DNA of 10,316 nucleotides from Chloroflexota bacterium (GTDB lineage: Bacteria > Chloroflexota > Dehalococcoidia > Bin125), in assembly GCA_026707335.1 (NCBI GenBank), contig JAPOXB010000031.1, positions 1-10,316 on the forward strand, in the 5' to 3' direction. The notes under the pieces were generated by a model that saw only the letters and a list, made by a program, of their open reading frames with translations, made no database searches and had not been told where the DNA came from. Numbering within the stretch: position 1 is the stretch's first letter; every line of letters starts with the position of its first letter. Made by a program: the position numbers and the translations under genes. Shown here piece after piece: positions 5,317 to 10,316 of the stretch.

Positions 5317-6207
5317 TCAGCGGGGGCGATCCCCAGGCATGTCGCGCTCCAGTTGCTCGACGACGTGCGCGACCTGCAGGGCGTCGGGCGCCCGCGGCTG
5401 CTGCTCCTGGTAGGTGCGCAGATCGCGCAGGGCGACGTCGCTGAGGCCCAGCTGGGCCGCGATCAGCCCGCGGTCGCGGATCTCGTCGAGCGCCCACGGC
5501 GTCAACGCCACGAGATGTTCCGCCGCGCCCAGGGCGGTGGCGAAGTCGCGCCGCCGCGAGCCGGCGAGCTTGAGGTTCTGGAGCACGCGAGCCAGGATCT
5601 GCCGCTTGGTCACCGCGCTGAGGAACAACTCCGCCGCGCCGGAGCCCGTTTGCGCCGCCGGCCTCCCCGCCGAGAGGCGCCGGGCCATGTCGTCGCGCAG
5701 GGCGTCCAGGTCGATCTCTCGCCCGCCGTGGAACGGATCGAGGTAGCGCGGGACGCCCTCCGCTTCCGCATCGGCGGTGACGCGGACGAGAAAGTGCTGC
5801 GGCGCGCCCACGCCCTCGATGGTGAGGCCCAGGCGCCGCCCGACCTCGATCAGCAGGATCGAGAGGGTGATGGGCAGCCCGAGGCGGCGCTCGATCACGC
5901 GGTGCAGGTAGGAGTTCTGCGGGTCGTAGTAGTCGTCGGCGTTGCCGCGGAAGCCCAGGTCGTCGAAGAGGAAGGCGGCCAGCCGGTCGGCCCGGAGGCC
6001 GGGCGCGGCTCCGCGCAGCCGGGGTTCCGCCTCGTGCGCGAGGGCGTCGAGTTGCGCGGCCGCCCCGGCGACGTCGAGGCCGGCCTCGCCGATGCGGCCG
6101 ACGCGCAGCGCGCAGTCCGCCAGATCGACGTCGGCGTCCGCGCCGCCGGCGCGGGCGGCGAAGTCGGCGGCGAGTGCGCGCAGGCGGGCGGCCTCTTCTG
6201 TCTCCAC
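5317..6207 (-). CDS. SirB1 family protein (transglutaminase-like domain with C-terminal TPR)
   Basis: 296 residues. The central Transglut_core2-type domain shows DDYYDPQNSYLHRVIERRLGLP (91-112), ITLSILLIEVGRRLGL (113-128), VGAPQHFLVRV (133-143) and YLDPFHGG (155-162). The C-terminal 90 residues are helical and contain a tetratricopeptide-like pair, as in SirB1/YchA proteins. The cysteine of the transglutaminase triad is replaced, as is usual in this family, so it is probably a binding module rather than an enzyme; its role is unknown. The start was placed at GTG 6207, where GGAGG lies 5 bases upstream; a GTG four codons earlier (6219) has no ribosome-binding site. It is divergent from the GltD-like gene, and a TAGCCT box (6235-6230) may be its -10. 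Confidence 0.88.
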   Translation of the reverse strand: METEEAARLRALAADFAARAGGADADVDLADCALRVGRIGEAGLDVAGAAAQLDALAHEAEPRLRGAAPGLRADRLAAFLFDDLGFRGNADDYYDPQNSYLHRVIERRLGLPITLSILLIEVGRRLGLTIEGVGAPQHFLVRVTADAEAEGVPRYLDPFHGGREIDLDALRDDMARRLSAGRPAAQTGSGAAELFLSAVTKRQILARVLQNLKLAGSRRRDFATALGAAEHLVALTPWALDEIRDRGLIAAQLGLSDVALRDLRTYQEQQPRAPDALQVAHVVEQLERDMPGDRPR

Positions 6208-6212
6208 GACTG

Positions 6213-6217
6213 CCTCC
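6213..6217 (-). promoter_or_regulatory. Ribosome-binding site that fixes the SirB1-like start
   Basis: GGAGG on the minus strand, 5 bases before the GTG at 6207. It lies inside the longer reading from the GTG at 6219 and therefore argues for the shorter protein. Confidence 0.6.
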
Positions 6218-6244
6218 ACGATCGCCGGGAGGCTAGCAGCCGCC

Positions 6245-6250
6245 TAGGCT
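6245..6250 (+). promoter_or_regulatory. Candidate -10 box upstream of the leader ORF and GltD-like gene
   Basis: TAGGCT (TAnnnT pattern) 31 bases before the leader ORF start at 6281. A mirror-image candidate, TAGCCT on the minus strand at 6235-6230, could serve the divergent SirB1-like gene. No clear -35 hexamers are seen. Confidence 0.25.
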
Positions 6251-6280
6251 GGGGAAGAGGCGCTGGGCCGGAGAGGAGCC

Positions 6281-6328
6281 ATGGGCCGGCTGGTTGCGTA
6301 TCACTGTACGGAGGAGATCCGTCGATGA
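6281..6328 (+). CDS. Putative 15-codon leader peptide overlapping the GltD-like start
   Basis: ATG with GAGAGGAG immediately upstream (6271-6278) opens a frame encoding MGRLVAYHCTEEIRR and stops at TGA 6326-6328. That TGA overlaps the ATG of the GltD-like gene (6325-6327) as ATGA, and the second gene's own GGAGGAG ribosome-binding site lies within the small ORF. The arrangement is that of a translationally coupled upstream ORF. The peptide resembles no family I recognise. A chance ORF of this length is quite possible in GC-rich DNA; the overlap and the ribosome-binding site are the only support. Confidence 0.4.
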   Translation: MGRLVAYHCTEEIRR

Positions 6329-7824
6329 CCGCCCCATCCGCCGGCGGGCAGCGCACCCGCCAGCCCCGGCCGAAGGCGCCCGCCCGGCGCGACATGCCGC
6401 CGATCGACCGCAAGGCGCGGCTGCGCATTCCGCCCCACCACGTCACGAAGCAACTCCCCGCCGAACGGGTCCACAACTGGGACGAGGTCTACTACGGCTA
6501 TACGCCGGAGCCGGCCATGTTCGAGGCGCAGCGCTGCATCCAGTGCCCCGCCGAGCCCTGCGTCGCGGCCTGCCCGATCGGCAACGACATCCCCGGCGCC
6601 TTGGCGCAACTCGAGCTGGGCCGCATCGCGCCGGCCGCCGCGATCTTCCGCGCCACCAGCGAGATGCCCGAGCTGTGCGGCCGCCTCTGCCCGCAGGAGC
6701 AACTCTGCGAGGGTCACTGCGTCGTCGGCAAGAACGCGAAGCCCGTCGCGATCGGCAAGCTGGAGGCCTTCGTGGCCGATTGGGACCGCCGGCAGCGCGG
6801 GGGCTTCCCCGTCCCGGCGCCCAGCCACGCCAGCGGCGGGCGGGTGGCGGTGGTGGGCAGCGGGCCCGCGGGTCTGGCCGTCGCGGAGCAGATGCGGCGG
6901 GCCGGGCACGACGCGACCGTCTTCGAAGTCTGGCCCAGCGCGGGCGGCGTGCTGCGCTACGGCATCCCCAACTTCAAGTCGGCCAAGAGCATCGTCGACG
7001 AGAAGATCGAGTCGCTGCGCGAGGCCGGCGTCGAGTTCCGCACCGGCGTGCGCGTGGGGCGCGACGTGAGCTGGGACGCGCTGCGCGCCTTCGACGCCGT
7101 CTTCCTGGCGCACGGCGCCGGGGCCGGCCGCCGACTGCGGCTGCCCGGCGAGGAACTGATGCACGTGTCCAGCGCGACCGACTTCCTGGTGCGCGCCAAC
7201 CTGCCCCCGGAGGACCTGCCCGCCGGACAGCGCGAGAAGCCGTACGTCGGCAGGCACGTGGTCGTCGTCGGTGGTGGGGACACGTCGATGGACTGCGTGC
7301 GATCCGCCGTCCGGCTGGGGGCGGAGCACGTGACGCTGCTCTACCGCCGCAGCGAGAACGAGATGGCCGGCCGCGTCGAGGAGCGCCGGCACGCCCGCGA
7401 GGAGGGCGTCCACTTCGAGTACCTGACGACGCCCGTGCGGCTGCTGGGGCGCGACGGGGCGGTGCGCGCCGTCGAGTGCGTGCGCATGGAGTTGGGCGAG
7501 CCCGACGAGAGCGGCCGCCGCCGCCCCTCGCCGATCGAGGGCTCCAACTTCGTCATCGACGCCGACGCGGTGGTGGTCGCGGTGGGCTACAGCGTGGATC
7601 CCGAGCTGCTCGGCCCCGAATCGGGCGTGGTGGTCGACGACTGGGGGCAGATCGTCGTCGACCCGGCGGGGCGGACGTCGCAGCCGGGCGTGTTCGCCGG
7701 CGGCGACAACGTCAACGGCGCCGACCTGGTCGTCACGGCGCTGGCCTCGGCCCACCAGGCCGTCCCGGCGATGCTGGACTACGTAGCCGAGCGCATCGCC
7801 GAGCGGACGCCGGCTGCGGGCTGA
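6325..7824 (+). CDS. GltD-like NAD(P)H-dependent FAD/[4Fe-4S] oxidoreductase (glutamate synthase small-subunit family)
   Basis: 499 residues with a GGAGGAG ribosome-binding site 8 bases before the ATG. The N-terminal Fer4_20-type domain has C71, C74, C79, C83 (ending CPIGNDIPG) and a second set C118, C122, C128, C132, the pattern that holds two [4Fe-4S] clusters. Then come the FAD-binding GSGPAG (178-183), GGVLRYGIPNFK (207-218), the NAD(P)H-binding VVVGGGDTSMDCVRSA (313-328), EERRHAREEGVHFEY (352-366) and the second FAD motif AGGDNVNGADLVVTAL (458-473). In glutamate synthase this subunit feeds electrons from NADPH to the large subunit; relatives such as NfnB transfer electrons to ferredoxin. 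No large subunit is in view, while a four-motif ferredoxin lies 1.8 kb downstream on the same strand, so ferredoxin-linked chemistry is a reasonable guess. The family is certain; the partner is not. Confidence 0.93.
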   Translation: MTAPSAGGQRTRQPRPKAPARRDMPPIDRKARLRIPPHHVTKQLPAERVHNWDEVYYGYTPEPAMFEAQRCIQCPAEPCVAACPIGNDIPGALAQLELGRIAPAAAIFRATSEMPELCGRLCPQEQLCEGHCVVGKNAKPVAIGKLEAFVADWDRRQRGGFPVPAPSHASGGRVAVVGSGPAGLAVAEQMRRAGHDATVFEVWPSAGGVLRYGIPNFKSAKSIVDEKIESLREAGVEFRTGVRVGRDVSWDALRAFDAVFLAHGAGAGRRLRLPGEELMHVSSATDFLVRANLPPEDLPAGQREKPYVGRHVVVVGGGDTSMDCVRSAVRLGAEHVTLLYRRSENEMAGRVEERRHAREEGVHFEYLTTPVRLLGRDGAVRAVECVRMELGEPDESGRRRPSPIEGSNFVIDADAVVVAVGYSVDPELLGPESGVVVDDWGQIVVDPAGRTSQPGVFAGGDNVNGADLVVTALASAHQAVPAMLDYVAERIAERTPAAG

Positions 7825-7844
7825 GCCGGGCGGGCCGCGGGTCG

Positions 7845-9428
7845 TTAGGCCGCGTCGTCCTCGGCCACGGGGATGGGGCGCAGGACGAAGTCCACCAGCC
7901 ATTGGCCGTTGACGTTGGTCGCATCGACCTGGAGGCTCTGCACGGCTTCCACGCCCGGGATCGTGAGCGCGACGGTCACCCGCGCGCGCTCCCCCTCGAC
8001 GACGGCCGTGGCCTCGCCGAGGGCGCCGGCGGTCACGGTGTCCTGGAGGCGCGAGAGGTCGCGCGGCACGTCGTCGGCGCTCTTCCAGCCGGTCTGGCCG
8101 ATCTGCTCGGGTCCGGCGAGGGCGAAGATGGTGATCGCGTCGCCCGTCTGAATCGCGTCGAGGTAGGTCAGGGCCAGGGCGGAGAGTTGGGTTGCCGTAT
8201 CGCCGCTGGCCGCGAGGGGCGCCGGCGGCGGCGAGACGATGCTGAGCACGTAGTCGCCGATGCGATGCCGCTCGCCGCCCGGACGTCCCACGACCGCGGG
8301 CCGGACATCGACGCGGTACTGGCCGCTCTCCGGCAACGTCACCGTCAACTCCGCGTCCAGCGCGTGGCCGGAATCGTCGTCGAGCGCGAGGAAGGTGCCG
8401 TCCGGGCCGAACAACTCCAGGAACGTGTCGGCGCCGATCTCGCCGTCGGCGCGGATGCGCACGACCTGGCCGGCCTCGCCCGTGAACTCGAACGTGTCGA
8501 AGTCGTTGGCCGAGTGGAGCCGGCCCTGCACGTCTTCCCCGATCGCGACGATCCGCGATTCGTCCACGTCCTCCGCCTCCAGCAACTCCACGCTCACGAT
8601 GAACTCGCCGGCGTAGGCGGTCCCGTACGGGGCGACGCGGATCACCTGCAGCCCGCTCGAGGGCAGCGTGGCGATGATCAGCGAGTCGCGGTTGGCGATG
8701 CTCTCGTCGTCGTTGCTGGCGATCTCGGCGCGGTTGGGCTCCAGCAGCGTCGCCACCGGGTCCATGTCGCCGAGCCCGTCCACGCGCACGCGGACGAGGT
8801 CGCCCTCGGCGCCCTCGAAGCGGAACTGCGCCGGCTCGTCGGGCGTGATCACGCTGGAGCGGATCTCGCCGCCGTAGACGAGGTGGTTGGGCGGCAGGTC
8901 GGGCTCCGGCTCCGGCGCGGGCTCCGCCTCGGTCTCGGCGGCGGCATCCGTGGTGTCCGCGTCCGCGGCGGGCTGCTGGGCCGGCGTCTCTTCCTGCGCC
9001 GGCGCTTCCTCCTGGGTGGGCGCCTCTTCCTGCGCGGGCGTTTCCGCCGCTGCCTGCTCGTCGGCCGACGGCTGCTGGTCCGGTTCGCGAGCCGGCTGCC
9101 GGACGGGCGTCTGCGCCTGCTCCTCGGCGGCCGGTTCGTCAGCGGCCGGGTCTTGGGCGGCCGGCGCGGCTTGGGCGTCGGCCTGCGATTGGGCCTGCGA
9201 CTGGTCCTGCGCCGCCGCGGCGGGCTCGGCCTGCTGAGGCTGTTCCCCGGCGGCCTGCGCCTCGGCGGGCTGCTCTTCGGTGGGCTGTTCCTGGCCCGAC
9301 TGCTCGGCCACGGTTTGCTCCGCGGCCTGGGCATCGGGTTCTTCGTCGTCGCCGCCCCAGAGGCAGCCGGCCGATGCGACGGCCGCGATCAGAATCCCGC
9401 AGGTGAGAAGGAGAAGAGGTTTGCGCAT
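7845..9428 (-). CDS. Secreted lipoprotein with low-complexity linker, two PPC-like beta domains and a C-terminal NTF2-like domain
   Basis: 527 residues. The N-terminus is a lipoprotein signal: MRKP, hydrophobic residues 5-20, and the lipobox SAG followed by C22. Residues 27-178 are a linker made almost only of Gln, Glu, Ala, Pro and Asp. Two domains of the bacterial pre-peptidase C-terminal (PPC) type follow: about 182-282, with FRFEGAEGDLVRVRV, PVATLLEPN and SNDDES, and about 291-398, with DTFEFTGEAGQVVRIRA, LELFGPDG, ALDDDSG and LPESGQYRVDV. The acidic DDES/DDDSG turns may bind calcium. Residues 410-520 resemble an NTF2/SnoaL-type fold with a terminal strand VNGQWLVDFVLRP. It should be anchored to the outer face of the membrane, with the linker spanning the envelope. 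No catalytic motif is seen. Starts 16 or 9 codons earlier are possible, but MRKP gives the proper signal peptide. It converges with the GltD-like gene (20-base gap). Confidence 0.85.
   Translation of the reverse strand: MRKPLLLLTCGILIAAVASAGCLWGGDDEEPDAQAAEQTVAEQSGQEQPTEEQPAEAQAAGEQPQQAEPAAAAQDQSQAQSQADAQAAPAAQDPAADEPAAEEQAQTPVRQPAREPDQQPSADEQAAAETPAQEEAPTQEEAPAQEETPAQQPAADADTTDAAAETEAEPAPEPEPDLPPNHLVYGGEIRSSVITPDEPAQFRFEGAEGDLVRVRVDGLGDMDPVATLLEPNRAEIASNDDESIANRDSLIIATLPSSGLQVIRVAPYGTAYAGEFIVSVELLEAEDVDESRIVAIGEDVQGRLHSANDFDTFEFTGEAGQVVRIRADGEIGADTFLELFGPDGTFLALDDDSGHALDAELTVTLPESGQYRVDVRPAVVGRPGGERHRIGDYVLSIVSPPPAPLAASGDTATQLSALALTYLDAIQTGDAITIFALAGPEQIGQTGWKSADDVPRDLSRLQDTVTAGALGEATAVVEGERARVTVALTIPGVEAVQSLQVDATNVNGQWLVDFVLRPIPVAEDDAA
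8984..9037. repeat. Three imperfect 18-bp tandem units within the lipoprotein linker
   Basis: Units at 8984-9001, 9002-9019 and 9020-9037 encode, on the minus strand, hexapeptides of the form AQEEAP/TQEEAP/AQEETP (residues about 131-149). The units are similar but not identical, suggesting expansion by slippage followed by drift. The rest of the linker repeats the same composition less regularly. Confidence 0.7.
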
Positions 9429-9480
9429 GGTTGCCCGACGTTCCGCCACGATCATTCGGTGGATTCCGCCGACCACCGCG

Positions 9481-9486
9481 ATCGTA
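9481..9486 (-). promoter_or_regulatory. Candidate -10 box for the lipoprotein gene
   Basis: TACGAT on the minus strand, 52 bases before the ATG at 9428, with no recognisable -35. A nearby inverted repeat, CGGTGG (9457-9462) and CCACCG (9473-9478), would fall at or just after the start of transcription. Weak evidence. Confidence 0.2.
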
Positions 9487-9554
9487 ACACCTGACGGCGC
9501 AGGGGGACGTTGGGTTCCCCCCGCTCTCCACGGGAATGAGCCGGCGGCGGCGAA

Positions 9555-9582
9555 TTGTCGCCAACGGGCCGGCGACTATACT
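9555..9582 (+). promoter_or_regulatory. Sigma70-like promoter of the ferredoxin gene
   Basis: TTGTCG (9555-9560, 4 of 6 to TTGACA), a 16-base spacer and TATACT (9577-9582, 5 of 6 to TATAAT). It is the best two-part promoter in the window. Transcription would start near 9589, giving a leader of about 59 bases before the GTG. The -10 hexamer is identical to the one proposed at 4212-4207. Confidence 0.55.
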
Positions 9583-9593
9583 GACGCCGTCGC

Positions 9594-9605
9594 CCCCGAT
9601 CGGGG
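9594..9605. promoter_or_regulatory. Perfect 12-bp palindrome just downstream of the ferredoxin promoter
   Basis: CCCCGATCGGGG, starting about 5 bases after the predicted transcription start. It could be a repressor operator or a small hairpin in the leader. A second hairpin upstream of the promoter, GGGGGA (9502-9507) with TCCCCC (9516-9521), lies in the same intergenic region. Confidence 0.3.
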
Positions 9606-9647
9606 CGCGCACGGGCGCGGGATCGTCGCGCAGCGCAGGGAACACAC

Positions 9648-10160
9648 GTGACCTACGAGATCGTCGAGAACTGCATCGGCTGCACGGCCTGCGTGAACCG
9701 CTGCCCGACGAACGCCATCTACGGCGAGCGCAACGTGATCCACTACATCGACCCGGTGCTCTGCATCGAGTGCGGCGCCTGCGGCGCGGTCTGCCCGGTC
9801 GAGGCGATCCTCGACGAGGTGGGCGACCTCTGCCGCAAGTTCCCCAAGAAGGAGTGGCCCAAGGCGGTGGTCGACTCGGATCTCTGCATCGGCTCCGGCT
9901 GCGAGATCTGCATCAACGTCTGCCCGTTCGAGGCCCTGGTGCTCGATCACACCCCCGGCGCGACGGACTTTTTTGGTCAGGCCGTCGTGATCGAGAAGAA
10001 CTGCACCGGCTGCCGGCTGTGCGAGGACTCCTGCGGCTGGGACGCCGTGCACATCTTCCCCGAGCGCGAGTTCCTCAAGAAGCAGTACTACCCGGACGAC
10101 AAGCCCACGCCGGGTCAAGAGAAGTTCGGCAAGAAGAAGGCGGCCGCCGCCGCCATCTAG
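9648..10160 (+). CDS. Four-motif [4Fe-4S] ferredoxin-type protein
   Basis: 170 residues from a GTG start with AGGGA 6 bases upstream. Four cysteine motifs are seen: C9, C12, C15, C19-P (CIGCTACVNRCP); C39, C42, C45, C49-P (CIECGACGAVCP); C80, C85, C88, C92-P, in which the first spacing is four residues instead of two (CIGSGCEICINVCP); and C119, C122, C125, C129, where the usual proline after the last cysteine is glycine. This could hold up to four [4Fe-4S] clusters arranged as two ferredoxin pairs. An extra cysteine, C62, lies between the pairs. The C-terminus is a lysine- and alanine-rich tail. The protein has no signal peptide and should be a cytoplasmic electron carrier or the ferredoxin subunit of a redox complex. 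The nearby GltD-like flavoprotein is a possible partner. The ferredoxin class is certain; the specific role is unknown. Confidence 0.93.
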   Translation: MTYEIVENCIGCTACVNRCPTNAIYGERNVIHYIDPVLCIECGACGAVCPVEAILDEVGDLCRKFPKKEWPKAVVDSDLCIGSGCEICINVCPFEALVLDHTPGATDFFGQAVVIEKNCTGCRLCEDSCGWDAVHIFPEREFLKKQYYPDDKPTPGQEKFGKKKAAAAAI

Positions 10161-10202
10161 GCGGCCCCGCGCACCTCGGCGCCTCCGGACCGCCCGCCCG
10201 CT

Positions 10203-10228
10203 CGCTTCAGGCCCCAGCGCGTTTTTTT
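10203..10228 (+). terminator. Possible intrinsic terminator of the ferredoxin gene
   Basis: A run of seven T (10222-10228), striking in this GC-rich DNA, 62 bases after the ferredoxin stop. The stem before it is weak: CGCT (10203-10206) with AGCG (10216-10219), separated from the T-run by two bases. The T-tract and position argue for termination; the short stem argues against. Confidence 0.4.
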
Positions 10229-10269
10229 CTCCGCAGCGCCCGGACCTCACCCCCCTTCGGCGCCGCTCA

Positions 10270-10313
10270 GGACAGGCCTGTCCCCCTCTCCATCTGGACG
10301 ATGGAGAGGGGGA
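10270..10313. repeat. Two abutting inverted repeats (REP-like element or terminator), cut near the window end
   Basis: GGACAGGCCTGTCC (10270-10283) is a perfect 14-bp palindrome. It overlaps by three bases a perfect 14-bp stem, left arm 10281-10294 and right arm 10300-10313, with the 5-base loop TGGAC. Both arms are C/T-rich and G/A-rich respectively. The perfect pairing and intergenic position after a gene end resemble dispersed repetitive extragenic elements of high-GC bacteria; it could also be a strong hairpin terminator without a T-tract. Only three bases follow it in the window, so its full extent is unknown. Confidence 0.6.
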
Positions 10314-10316
10314 ACG

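Noticed and set aside
5183..5497. N-terminal extension of the YjbQ-like gene into the spacer and SirB1-like gene
   Set aside because: The extension crosses the preceding gene's stop region, has no similarity to the family, and an AGGGG site marks the ATG at 5182.
6301..7902. A 533-residue minus-strand open frame antisense to the GltD-like gene
   Set aside because: The plus-strand reading carries all the Fe-S, FAD and NAD(P)H motifs; the antisense translation has none and is rich in His/Arg/Ala.
6294..9494. A 1066-residue open frame on the plus strand across the GltD-like and lipoprotein genes
   Set aside because: It is out of frame with the GltD-like gene and antisense to the lipoprotein. 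Its product is Arg/Gly/Ala-rich and low in complexity with no recognisable domain, as expected from GC-rich shadow frames.
9429..9547. Inverted repeats CGGTGG/CCACCG and GGGGGA/TCCCCC as possible operators
   Set aside because: Six-base GC-rich arms with 8-10 base gaps are common by chance in DNA of this composition; mentioned only as context.
10161..10269. Search for a small gene after the ferredoxin
   Set aside because: No start with a ribosome-binding site and coherent frame was found; only the T-tract and the repeats stand out.

Overview
The window is GC-rich DNA (visibly around 70% G+C) from a bacterium. Almost all of it is coding, and genes are packed with ATGA overlaps and GTG starts. 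The content fits an aerobic or facultative high-GC bacterium: a MidA/NDUFAF7-type methyltransferase, a luciferase-like flavin oxidoreductase, a MocA-like nucleotidyltransferase, a SirB1-family protein and a lipoprotein with PPC-like beta domains behind a Gln/Glu/Ala/Pro-rich linker. The style resembles Chloroflexota (for example SAR202/Dehalococcoidia-like metagenomic genomes). That placement is an inference from gene style, not from a marker gene.

Layout. (1) Positions 1-4141, minus strand: one probable operon read right to left. Its order is MidA-like methyltransferase, 1-Cys BCP-type peroxiredoxin, IscU/NifU-type Fe-S scaffold, a half-length homologue of the xanthine/CO dehydrogenase FAD subunit, a luciferase-like oxidoreductase, and a MocA/MobA-like nucleotidyltransferase cut by the left edge. 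(2) Positions 4142-4250: a 109-bp divergent promoter region. (3) 4251-4634, plus strand: a stand-alone ModE-type winged-helix regulator. (4) 4661-6207, minus strand: a YjbQ/UPF0047 protein, preceded by a 134-bp A+T-richer spacer with a stem-loop, and upstream of that a SirB1-like transglutaminase-fold/TPR protein. (5) 6281-7824, plus strand: a possible 15-codon leader peptide whose stop overlaps the start of a GltD-like [4Fe-4S]/FAD/NAD(P)H oxidoreductase. (6) 7845-9428, minus strand: a large secreted lipoprotein. (7) 9648-10160, plus strand: a ferredoxin with four [4Fe-4S] motifs behind a recognisable sigma70-like promoter. (8) 10161-10316: a T7 tract followed by two abutting inverted repeats at the window end.

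Two themes stand out. The left part has a molybdenum flavour: a ModE-like regulator, a MocA-like cofactor nucleotidyltransferase, a molybdo-hydroxylase FAD-subunit relative and an Fe-S scaffold. No catalytic molybdenum subunit is in view, and it may lie beyond the left edge. The right part holds an orphan GltD-like flavoprotein without a glutamate synthase large subunit, plus a four-cluster ferredoxin that could be its electron partner. No mobile element, CRISPR array, tRNA or rRNA was seen. No stretch longer than about 220 bases lacks a gene. I found no clear new defence or biosynthetic system; the most interesting items are the FAD-subunit half-protein in its molybdenum context and the overlapping leader ORF.
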